From Armatimonadota bacterium (lineage in GTDB: Bacteria > Armatimonadota > JAAZEB01), in contig JAAZEB010000055.1 in NCBI GenBank assembly GCA_012512505.1, forward strand, positions 1-49,999: a DNA stretch of 49,999 nucleotides, written 5' to 3'. A program made the position numbers and the translations under genes. Positions 34,647 through 41,809 of the stretch are shown here, in pieces (the stretch's first letter is position 1; the number at the start of each line of letters is the position of its first letter). The notes under the pieces were generated by a model. The model did not search any database, was not told the DNA's origin, and was given only the letters and a program-made list of their open reading frames with translations.

Positions 34647-35428
34647 GCCGGACAGCGGCGGCACGTGCGGGAGGAGAGAGGGCTGGTCGGGTGCGCAAGG
34701 AGGAAGCAGAGGGGCCGCCGCGCGCCGGCATCCGGGAGACTGACCTCTACGGGCCGGTGCGCGGCTACCTGGAGCAGCAGGGCTACACCGTCCGCGGCGA
34801 GGTGCAGCGCTGTGACCTCGCCGCCACCCGGGGCGACGAGCTGATCCTGATCGAGCTGAAGCGCGCCCTCACCCTCGAGCTGCTGGTGCAGGCCACGCAG
34901 CGCCAGCGGGTGACCGACTCCGTCTACATCGCCGTGCCGCGGCCAAGCGGTGCCTGGATGCGCGCCCACTGGCGCGGCGTGCGTCACTTGCTGCGTCGGC
35001 TGGAGCTGGGGGTGCTCTTCGTCGCCCTGGAATCCTCGCCGCCCGAGGTGCAGGTCGTCTTCCACCCGGTCCCGTTCCAACGGCAGCGCAACGCGCGGGG
35101 CCGGCGGGCGGTGCTGCGAGAGATCGCCGGCCGCTCGGAGGACTGGAACGAGGGGGGCAGTACCCGACGCAAGCTGGTGACCGCCTACCGGGAGAACGCC
35201 CTTCTAATCGCCTGCTGCCTGGAGCGGTTCGGCCCGTGCCGTCCGGCGGACCTCCGCGCCCTTGGCACCGGCCCGAAGACGCTCGCCATCCTCTGCAGCA
35301 ACTTCTACCATTGGTTCGAACGCATCGAGCGAGGCGTCTACGCTCTCAGCCCCCTGGGCCGCGCCACCCTGGCGGAGTATCCCGAGCTCGTTACGCGCTT
35401 CCGCCGCCAGCTCACCGCCGGGGAGTAA
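34643..35428 (+). CDS. DUF2161 family protein, PD-(D/E)XK nuclease-like
   Basis: 261 residues. IRETDLYGPVRGYLEQQGY, VQRCDLAATRGDELILIELK and LELLVQATQRQRVTDSVYIAVP match DUF2161. The D...E-x-K arrangement (C-D-L-A, then I-E-L-K) is that of the restriction-endonuclease fold. The C-terminal half (about 175-255) resembles a winged helix. The family's function is not known. The GTG start overlaps the GH42-like stop as GTGA, an odd pairing of a secreted glycosidase with a nuclease-fold protein. A GTG at 34691 is an alternative start. Confidence 0.8.
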   Translation: MSRTAAARAGGERAGRVRKEEAEGPPRAGIRETDLYGPVRGYLEQQGYTVRGEVQRCDLAATRGDELILIELKRALTLELLVQATQRQRVTDSVYIAVPRPSGAWMRAHWRGVRHLLRRLELGVLFVALESSPPEVQVVFHPVPFQRQRNARGRRAVLREIAGRSEDWNEGGSTRRKLVTAYRENALLIACCLERFGPCRPADLRALGTGPKTLAILCSNFYHWFERIERGVYALSPLGRATLAEYPELVTRFRRQLTAGE

Positions 35429-35437
35429 ACCCTTCCC

Positions 35438-35611
35438 TCAGGTGTCAGGTGATAGGTGTCAGGTGACAGGTGGCAGGTGGCAGGGTTCGTAGGGACGAAA
35501 CAACCGGCGTGCCTGACCTTAGGGCACATACGTCCGTATGGCTACCGGTTGCTTCGCCCGTGTGGCCTACCGGTGCCAGGTGATAGGTGGCAGGTGTCGG
35601 AGGAGCAGGTG
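35438..35611 (+). repeat. heptamer repeat array interrupted by a family B palindrome
   Basis: Seven consecutive heptamers of the form (T/A/G)(C/T)AGGTG run from 35438 to 35486, with the last imperfect. Three more lie at 35576-35596 and one at 35605-35611. Between them, 35489-35563 is a family B element (GTAGGGACGAA...GGTTGCTTCGCCC). The order suggests a palindromic element placed into a heptamer (STRR-like) array. The whole lies between the DUF2161 and VOC genes. Confidence 0.85.
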
Positions 35612-35669
35612 TGTGCCGACCGCAAAAGGGGTAAAATCTGATCTGTTGCCTGAAACGAGGAGGTGTCGT

Positions 35670-36035
35670 ATGCCGCGAGTGATCCACTTCGAACTGCCAG
35701 CCGATGACCCGGAGCGCGCGGTGCGCTTCTATCGAGAGGTGTTCGGCTGGATGATCAACAAGTGGGAAGGACCGTTCGATTACTGGCTGGTGATGACCGG
35801 CGACGAGAGTGAGCCGGGCATTGACGGCGGCATCATGCGCCGGACCGACGCCGCGGGCACGCGCAACACCATCGGCGTGTCCTCAGTCGACGAGTACGTC
35901 GCGAAGATCGAGGCGGCCGGCGGGAAGGTGGTGGCGCCGAAGACGACAGTGCCCGGCGTGGGCTACCTGGCCTACTGCGAGGATCCCGAAGGCAATCTCT
36001 TCGGCCTCCTGCAGGAGGACCGCTCGGTGCAATAG
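35670..36035 (+). CDS. VOC family (glyoxalase-like) protein
   Basis: 121 residues with two beta-alpha-beta-beta-beta modules. IHFELPADDPERAVRFYREVFGW opens the first and ends in the canonical FYREVFGW. GVSSVDEYVAKIEAAGGKVVAPKTTV and YLAYCEDPEGNLFGLLQ form the second, with the conserved D-P-E-G-N. This resembles small VOC proteins of the glyoxalase/bleomycin-resistance superfamily; the reaction is unknown. GAGGAGG precedes the ATG. TAAAAT at 35632-35637 could be a -10, but its -35 is poor. Confidence 0.85.
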   Translation: MPRVIHFELPADDPERAVRFYREVFGWMINKWEGPFDYWLVMTGDESEPGIDGGIMRRTDAAGTRNTIGVSSVDEYVAKIEAAGGKVVAPKTTVPGVGYLAYCEDPEGNLFGLLQEDRSVQ

Positions 36036-36051
36036 CCGATGGTCGGCCGCG

Positions 36052-38550
36052 CTATCGCAGCAGCTCTTCCAAAAGGAAGCGGGCGGCGCCCTTGTGGGGG
36101 ATGCGGCCGCGGATGGCGCTGTCCAGATCGGTCATCGCGAAGGCGGGGACGGCTGAGCCGACGCAGGAGGGGCAGCCGTCCTCGCAGCCGCACTCGCTGA
36201 TGATTGTCGCCGCCGTCTGCAGCATCTCGCCGAGGCAATCGAGGCAGCGGCGCGCGTAGCCCATGCCGCCGGGGTAGCGGTCGTACAGGAACAGCGCGTC
36301 GCGCCCCAGGCAGCTCGCGTCCACTACGGCGCCGATGTCCTGGGTGTCGCACATGACGTAGAACGGCGCTACCTCCACCAGCACGTTGGCGATGCCGATG
36401 AGCGCCTCACCGATCAGCGGCCGGCCCGTGGTGTCGCCAAAGGGGCTGTCCGGGCGGGCGGCCGCCTCCTGGATGCGCTGGACCAGCCATGGCGGCGGGC
36501 TGAACCACAGCGCCACCGCCTCCAGCTCCTGCGGGGGCATCTCCAGGCGCTCGAACCCCAGGCTGTCGCGCGAGTGGAAGCGAATCTTGCGGAACATCGG
36601 GATCGAAGTGGTCACCGTCACGTCGCCGAAGCCAAGTGTCGCTCCGCGCCACTCGCGCTCCTCCTCCACGGCGTCGATGCGGATCTGCGAGACCTGGACC
36701 GACTGGGTGTAGTAGTCCAGTTCCTTGCGCTCCACGTGGGCAATCTTCTGCTCGATGTCTAGCCGGTTGACGAAGTAGGTATCGGCGCCGTGCAGGTAGA
36801 CGGCGTGGTCGTGAAGCTGCGAGAAGGCACTGATCTCGTCCATCGTGCCGATGACGCGGTGCCCGTCCGCCTCGTCTTGGATGGTGTAGACCGGCCCGGC
36901 GATGTTGCGCAGGTTCACCGTCGCCGCCGGGTACTCCGACTGCGCCCAGTACCAGCGACCCTCGAGATGGCGCAGGAAGCCGTCCTCCTCCAGCAGCTCC
37001 AGGATCACCCCGGAGTAGGGGCCGAAGCGCTCCGTCTCCTCGTCGGCCAGGGGCAGCTCGTGCGCGGCGCACTTCAGGTGGCCCACGGTGATGTGCGGGT
37101 TGTCCGGATCCACCACCGCCTGCTCTGGGTTCTGGGCAAAGAGGTAATCGGAGTGCGCCATCAGGTACTGGTCGATCGGGGCGTTCTGGCCGACCAGAAA
37201 AACGAGCGACTCCTCGTGCCCGCGGCCGGCGCGCCCGGCTTGCTGCCACAGGCTGGCAATCGTGCCCGGGTAGCCGACCAGGATGCAGGCATCCAGGCTG
37301 CCGATGTCGATCCCCAGCTCCAGGGCGTTGGTGCTGGCGAGGCCGAGGATCTCCTTCTCCACCAGGCGCCGCTCGATCTCGCGGCGCTCCTCCGGCAGGT
37401 AGCCCCCCCGGTAGGCATGGACCGACTCGGCCAGCCGGCGCGATACCGGCCGCAGCCGGTCGCGGCAGTTCTTGAAGAGAAGCTCCGCCGCCAGGCGCGT
37501 GCGCACAAAGGCGATGGTCTGCACGCCCTCCAGCATCAGGGAGGTCATCAGGTGAACGGCCTCCCAGAGGGGGCTGCGCCGGTCACCGCCAACGCGCCAC
37601 TGGTCGGCCTGGCCCCGAGCGGCGGTCTCTAGCGGCGGCGGGTTCCAGAGGACGAACTCCTTCGGGCCCCGCGGCGAGCCGTCGTTGTCCACCAGCGCCA
37701 TCGGGCGGCCGGTGATGCGCTCGGCGTGCTCCCTCGGGTTGGCGATGGTGGCGGAGCAGCAGATGAACTGTGGCGACGAGCCGTAGTGCTGGCAGACGCG
37801 CTCCAGGCGGCGCATCACGTTCGCCAGGTGCGAGCCGAACACCCCCCGGTAGGCATGCACCTCATCGATGACCACGTACTTCAGGTGGGTGAAGAAGCGG
37901 TTCCAGCGCGCGTGCTGTGGCAGGATCCCCTGGTGCAGCATGTCCGGGTTCGTCAGGATCACGTTGCCGGCGTCGCGCAGCTTGCGCCGCAGGTTCTGCG
38001 GCGTGTCGCCGTCGTAGGTGCCCGCCAGAAACTCGACCCCTTCCGATGGGGGATTGGGGATTTCGGATTTCGGATTGCCGGCGGCACCGGGCTCGGTCTC
38101 CCACTCGCCCGCTTCCCAACTCAGCAGATCGGGCCCCGCCGTCTCCCCGTTGCGCCGCCTGCGCCGCCCGGTGGGGCGCTGGAAGCGACCGATGCCGCGA
38201 AGCTGGTCCTGGGCCAGCGCCTTGGTAGGGTAGAGGTAGAGCATCGTCGCCAGCGGGTCTTCCTGGAGCTTCTCGACGACGGGGATGTTGTAGCAAAGCG
38301 TCTTGCCGCTGGCGGTGCCGGTGACGATGACCACGCTCTGCCCCTCGCGGATGCGGCGGATTGCCTCCGCCTGGTGGCTGTAGAGCCGGGTGATCCCTTG
38401 CCGTGCCAGCGTGGCGGTGACGGCCGGCGACAGGCCCCCGGGCACCTCTGCGTAGATCGGGGGGCGCTCCGGCAGGCGACGCACGTGGGCGATCTGGCCC
38501 GCGAAGTAGTCGCGGTGGGTCACGCGCTCGAGGAAGGTCCTGGCATCCAT
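36052..38550 (-). CDS. DEAD/DEAH-box helicase with DUF1998 (MrfA/YprA-like)
   Basis: An 832-residue superfamily 2 helicase. Motifs are YSHQAEAI (Q motif), GTASGKT at 78-84, YPTKALAQDQ, TNPDMLH, DEVH (motif II), SATIANPREHAE, LGIDIGSLDACILVGYPG and QQAGRAGR (motif VI). The C-terminal DUF1998/MZB region has zinc cysteines in CLDCLGE and SECGCEDGCPSC. Bacillus MrfA has this layout and acts with MrfB in mitomycin C repair. No MrfB neighbour is seen here. Between motifs Ia and Ib lies an insert (about residues 126-170) that is Arg/Glu/Pro-rich, part of which is encoded by a heptamer DNA repeat (38051-38076). The frame stays open, so the gene appears functional. Confidence 0.92.
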   Translation of the reverse strand: MDARTFLERVTHRDYFAGQIAHVRRLPERPPIYAEVPGGLSPAVTATLARQGITRLYSHQAEAIRRIREGQSVVIVTGTASGKTLCYNIPVVEKLQEDPLATMLYLYPTKALAQDQLRGIGRFQRPTGRRRRRNGETAGPDLLSWEAGEWETEPGAAGNPKSEIPNPPSEGVEFLAGTYDGDTPQNLRRKLRDAGNVILTNPDMLHQGILPQHARWNRFFTHLKYVVIDEVHAYRGVFGSHLANVMRRLERVCQHYGSSPQFICCSATIANPREHAERITGRPMALVDNDGSPRGPKEFVLWNPPPLETAARGQADQWRVGGDRRSPLWEAVHLMTSLMLEGVQTIAFVRTRLAAELLFKNCRDRLRPVSRRLAESVHAYRGGYLPEERREIERRLVEKEILGLASTNALELGIDIGSLDACILVGYPGTIASLWQQAGRAGRGHEESLVFLVGQNAPIDQYLMAHSDYLFAQNPEQAVVDPDNPHITVGHLKCAAHELPLADEETERFGPYSGVILELLEEDGFLRHLEGRWYWAQSEYPAATVNLRNIAGPVYTIQDEADGHRVIGTMDEISAFSQLHDHAVYLHGADTYFVNRLDIEQKIAHVERKELDYYTQSVQVSQIRIDAVEEEREWRGATLGFGDVTVTTSIPMFRKIRFHSRDSLGFERLEMPPQELEAVALWFSPPPWLVQRIQEAAARPDSPFGDTTGRPLIGEALIGIANVLVEVAPFYVMCDTQDIGAVVDASCLGRDALFLYDRYPGGMGYARRCLDCLGEMLQTAATIISECGCEDGCPSCVGSAVPAFAMTDLDSAIRGRIPHKGAARFLLEELLR
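38051..38076 (-). repeat. GGATTTC heptamer repeat inside the helicase CDS
   Basis: The plus strand reads four units: GGATTGG, GGATTTC, GGATTTC, and then GGATT. On the coding strand this gives the N-P-K-S-E-I-P-N-P part of a non-conserved insert. The AT-rich composition contrasts with the surrounding GC-rich gene. Confidence 0.85.
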
Positions 38551-38686
38551 GGCGGGTTCAAACAGCCTCCGTGCCTACTGTTCCACGGACGGCGCAGGGC
38601 TCCTGCCGCCGCCGCAAACGGGTGTGTGGCAAACGCCTGGTTGTCCGCGCCGGCCGGGGGGCGCGCCGCTTGCATGGAGCGCCGCC

Positions 38687-38715
38687 TTGACTCGCTGCCG
38701 TCTGGCAGTGATAAT
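38687..38715 (+). promoter_or_regulatory. sigma70-type promoter of the NAGPA-domain gene with palindrome in spacer
   Basis: TTGACT at 38687-38692, a 17-nt spacer, and GATAAT at 38710-38715. CTGCC-GTCT-GGCAG (38695-38708) is a perfect inverted repeat within the spacer and could be an operator. The sequence ATAGAAGGAGAGG is then repeated twice in tandem (from 38714 on), giving two SD-like tracts before the ATG at 38743. Confidence 0.75.
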
Positions 38716-38742
38716 AGAAGGAGAGGATAGAAGGAGAGGAGG

Positions 38743-39669
38743 ATGCCTGCCCGCTGCCCCGATCCGTTTCGGCAGCAGAGTTGCGCTAACTTACTTATGC
38801 AAATGCCTGACGGCTGGAGACGAAGGGGAGCGGTGGTGGCTGGGGTCACCCTGGTACTGGTGGCCCTGCCGCAGCGACTGGCGTTCGAGCCGCCACTGCC
38901 GCCCCCGCCTCCGCCGCCACCTCCACCGGCCGAGGTGGTCATTCCGCTGCCGGATCCGCCCCCCAAGCGCACCTGGCATCCGCGCCACCAGGTGAAGGTC
39001 TGGATGGCGAAGTACAAAGGGCGCATCTTTCGCACGGTGCAGATCCCGCGCTGCGAGCACGTGGAGATGATCGTCACCTATCGCCCTGCCCCGGGAGAGA
39101 CCTGCCGCCAGGTGAAGGAGCGCACCGGCGCGATCGTTGCCATGACCGGCTCCTATCACCATCCGCAGACGATGGTGCTGGCCGACTACTTCCAGCATAA
39201 CGGGCGCGTGCTGATGGGGCGGCGCACCGAACGCGGCATCCTGACGAGCGACGAGGGGCAGGTGGCAGACATCCTCGATGAGATCGTGCGCGGCCATGAG
39301 GTCAATGCCGTGGCGCTCGGCTCGCGCCTGGTGCCGTTCAAGCTGGACGGCTTCTCGCGCGCGTTCGCCAATCAGCAGACCGACCGGATGGCGGTTGGCC
39401 TGACCAAGGGCTACATCTTCGTCGTCCAGGGGAACTCCGACCTGTGGCGCCTGGCGGCGTTCTTCCGTGAGGCGCTTGGTTGCAGCAAGGCGATCAACGC
39501 CGATGGTGGGCACGTGGTGAAGGGCCGGGGTCCGGTCCACATCGCTTTCCGCTGGCGCAAGAAGCAGCCGGACAAGCGGACCGTCCAGGGCAAAGCCGGT
39601 TCCGGTCAGGCGCTGGCGCCCAGCCCGGCAGCCGCCACGACCGCCCCCAAGGCTGCCCGCCGTCCGTAG
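38743..39669 (+). CDS. exported phosphodiester glycosidase (NAGPA) domain protein
   Basis: 308 residues. A hydrophobic segment (about 29-46, AVVAGVTLVLVALPQRLA) acts as a signal anchor. Next comes a run of ten prolines (about 53-62), a probable rigid cell-wall spacer, and then the catalytic domain (about 85-280). AIVAMTGSYHHPQ, the region RMAVGLTKGYIFVVQGN and KAINADGGHVVKGRG are typical of the NAGPA/DUF2233 fold, where N-A-D-G-G is the signature near the active site. The family cleaves phosphodiester-linked sugars. Here the target may be wall polymers, which is inference. A basic Ala/Pro tail ends the protein. The stop TAG lies within the GTAG of a family D repeat. Confidence 0.75.
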   Translation: MPARCPDPFRQQSCANLLMQMPDGWRRRGAVVAGVTLVLVALPQRLAFEPPLPPPPPPPPPPAEVVIPLPDPPPKRTWHPRHQVKVWMAKYKGRIFRTVQIPRCEHVEMIVTYRPAPGETCRQVKERTGAIVAMTGSYHHPQTMVLADYFQHNGRVLMGRRTERGILTSDEGQVADILDEIVRGHEVNAVALGSRLVPFKLDGFSRAFANQQTDRMAVGLTKGYIFVVQGNSDLWRLAAFFREALGCSKAINADGGHVVKGRGPVHIAFRWRKKQPDKRTVQGKAGSGQALAPSPAAATTAPKAARRP

Positions 39670-39690
39670 GAGCCCCCATGCCCGGCGGGC
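39666..39690 (+). repeat. family D repeat (GTAGGAGCCCCCATG plus short palindrome)
   Basis: The second copy of the element at 11053. GCCCGGCGGGC forms the palindrome (39680-39690). The GTAG head provides the stop codon of the preceding gene. Confidence 0.65.
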
Positions 39691-39705
39691 GGCCGCCCGG
39701 CAGAG

Positions 39706-39891
39706 GTCCGATGGCTCGGGCACTCCGATGATCGCCTGGGGGGAGCAGCGAGCGGAGCGCCGCGGCAATGCGGCATCCCGCAGTGCGAAGCCCGATGGCT
39801 CGGGCACTCCGATGATCGCCTGGGGGGAGCAGCGGAGCGCCGCAGCGATGCGGCTTCCCAACCCCCGAAGCCCGATGGCTCGGGCACTCTG
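39706..39891 (-). repeat. three-way-junction repeat array downstream of cydC (two full, one half copy)
   Basis: The half copy (39706-39727) has GTCCGA-TGGC-TCGGGC plus ACTCCG. Copies at 39753-39811 and 39833-39891 are 59 bp each, with an 80-bp period. Each has both hairpins, with small lesions (one mismatched closing pair; the last copy ends ACTCTG). The minus strand, transcribed by readthrough from cydC, is the sense form. The array separates convergent genes. Confidence 0.85.
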
Positions 39892-39895
39892 GCAA

Positions 39896-41809
39896 TCACG
39901 CGGGGGAGAGTATCACCGCCTCGGTTTGCTGCTGCTCCCAGAGGTGGCGGTAGAGGCCCCTGCGTGCCAATAGCTCCGCGTGTTTGCCGCGCTCCACCAC
40001 CTGGCCTTCGCATAGCACCAGGATCTCGTCCATCGCTTCCAGGCCGACCAGCCGGTGGGTGATGACCAGCAGCGAGCGGCCGGCCGTCGCCGCGTAGAGG
40101 GAGCGCAGCACTTCCTGCTCGGTCTGGGCATCGAGGTGAGCCGTTGCCTCATCCAGCACCAGCACCGGGGCCTCGCGCAGGAGTGCCCGGGCGATTGCCA
40201 GACGCTGGCGCTCGCCGCCGCTCAGGCAGAGGCCTTGCTCGCCGATGCGGGTGTCGTACCCTTCCGGGAGCGCGGCGATGAAGTCGTCGATGCGGGCCTG
40301 CTGTGCCGCGGCAGCCAGCGCGGCCGCGTCGGCGTCCGGGCGTGCCAGCCGCAGGTTCCGACCAACGGTGGTGTTGAACAGGTGCGTTTGCTGTGGCACT
40401 ACCGCCAGGCCGGCGCGCACGTCCTCGGGGTCGTAGTCGCGCAGGTCACGCCCGTCGAGGAGGAGGCGCCCCGCCGTGGGCTCCGCGAAGCGGAGCAGGA
40501 GCCGGAGCAGGGTAGACTTGCCCGCGCCACTGGGGCCGACGATGGCCACCCGCTTCCCAGGCGGCAAGGCGAAGGAAACGCGGTCGAGCACCAGTGGCTC
40601 GTTGGGCGCGTAGCGGAAGCTCACATTCTCGAAGGCTAGGCTGAAGGCGTGGGGTGCTGGCACGGGGCAGGGGGGTACCGTCACGGCCGGTGGCGTCTCT
40701 TCCAGGGCGAAAAGACGGCGTGCCGCCTGCCGGTAGCTCTCCAGGTGCTGGCAGGCGCCGGGAAGCGCCAGCGCCGCCTCGAAGCCGGCCAGGGTAGCGA
40801 GCACCACGACCGGCAGGCAAACCCCCGCCAGCCGCCCGGAGGTGACCAGCGGGATCGCGGCGACCAGCACCCCCCACATCGCCAGGTGCGCCAGCAGCGT
40901 GCCGCCCGCGCCGTGCATCGCGCCCGCCGTGGCCACCCGCCGCTGCTCGCGGAGGAGCATTCTCCCGGCTTGCGCCACTTGATCGGCGTGGCGCTCGGCC
41001 TGCCCGAATGCCAGCAGGTCGGCGGCGCCCTGCACGCCATCCACCACCCGGGCGCTCAGTTCGGCGCGGGCGGTGACGACCCGCCCGCCGGCCTCGCGGG
41101 TGGCGCGGTACGCCAGCACCGGGAGGGCGATGCCGGCCACGCCCATCACCGCCAGGGCCACCAGCGCCAGCGAGGGCGCGAAGGCGCCGAGGAAGAGGCC
41201 CACCAGCACCGCCACCAGGAGCGCCACCACCGGCGGGGCAATCAGGCGGGTGTAGAAGAACTGCAGCGTCTCCACGTCGCTGACGATGCGCGCCAGCAGA
41301 TCGCCGCTGTGCGTGTCGCTTCCCCCGAGGGGCGCTCGCGGTTCCAACGCCTGGTAGAAGCGCACCCGTAGCCGGGCCAGGAGGTTGAAGCTGACCTGGT
41401 GCGAGACGAGCCGCTCCAGGTAGCGGAAGAGGCCGCGGGTGAGGCCGAAGAAACGCACGCCCACAATCGGCACCGCCAGGGCGTGAATGCCCGGCTGCAG
41501 CGCCGCCGCCGCGATCAGGTAGGCCGACGTTGCCATCAAGCCCACCCCGGCACCGACCGTGAGCGTGCCCAGCACCACCGCCAGCGCCATCGCTCCCCGG
41601 AACGGCGCGGCCAGCCGCAGCAGGCCGGCGAAGGTGCGCCACCCCTCGCCGGCCGGGGCCGCCACTGCCTCCGGCAAGCCGGCCTTCCGCTCCGCCCAGC
41701 CGGACCTCGCTTTGGGTGTGCTCTCCACCATGGGGTTCACCCCGCTGCTGCCCGTGGTCTCGCCGATGGGCTGTCGGCCTCCTGCCGTGCCGCCCTCCGC
41801 CGGGATCAC
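39896..41809 (-). CDS. cydC: thiol reductant ABC exporter subunit CydC
   Basis: 637 residues, half of the CydDC ABC exporter of cysteine/glutathione needed for cytochrome bd maturation. A six-TM domain (about 60-340) includes GLTRGLFRYLERLVSHQVSF, a CydC hallmark. The ATPase has Walker [19 protein letters not shown]-loop VPQQTHLF, signature LSGGERQRLAIARALL and Walker B LVLDEATAHLD. The GTG start overlaps the cydD stop by 4 bp. The N-terminal 50 residues are low complexity, so an internal start is possible. It is the last gene of the rrf2-cyd operon. Confidence 0.92.
   Translation of the reverse strand: MIPAEGGTAGGRQPIGETTGSSGVNPMVESTPKARSGWAERKAGLPEAVAAPAGEGWRTFAGLLRLAAPFRGAMALAVVLGTLTVGAGVGLMATSAYLIAAAALQPGIHALAVPIVGVRFFGLTRGLFRYLERLVSHQVSFNLLARLRVRFYQALEPRAPLGGSDTHSGDLLARIVSDVETLQFFYTRLIAPPVVALLVAVLVGLFLGAFAPSLALVALAVMGVAGIALPVLAYRATREAGGRVVTARAELSARVVDGVQGAADLLAFGQAERHADQVAQAGRMLLREQRRVATAGAMHGAGGTLLAHLAMWGVLVAAIPLVTSGRLAGVCLPVVVLATLAGFEAALALPGACQHLESYRQAARRLFALEETPPAVTVPPCPVPAPHAFSLAFENVSFRYAPNEPLVLDRVSFALPPGKRVAIVGPSGAGKSTLLRLLLRFAEPTAGRLLLDGRDLRDYDPEDVRAGLAVVPQQTHLFNTTVGRNLRLARPDADAAALAAAAQQARIDDFIAALPEGYDTRIGEQGLCLSGGERQRLAIARALLREAPVLVLDEATAHLDAQTEQEVLRSLYAATAGRSLLVITHRLVGLEAMDEILVLCEGQVVERGKHAELLARRGLYRHLWEQQQTEAVILSPA

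Noticed and set aside
35308-35335. GGTTCGAA-like tRNA T-loop motif
   Set aside because: It lies inside the DUF2161 coding sequence and no acceptor stem or anticodon arm surrounds it.
35609-35637. Promoter for the VOC gene
   Set aside because: TAAAAT is a fair -10, but the hexamers at 17-18 nt upstream do not resemble TTGACA.
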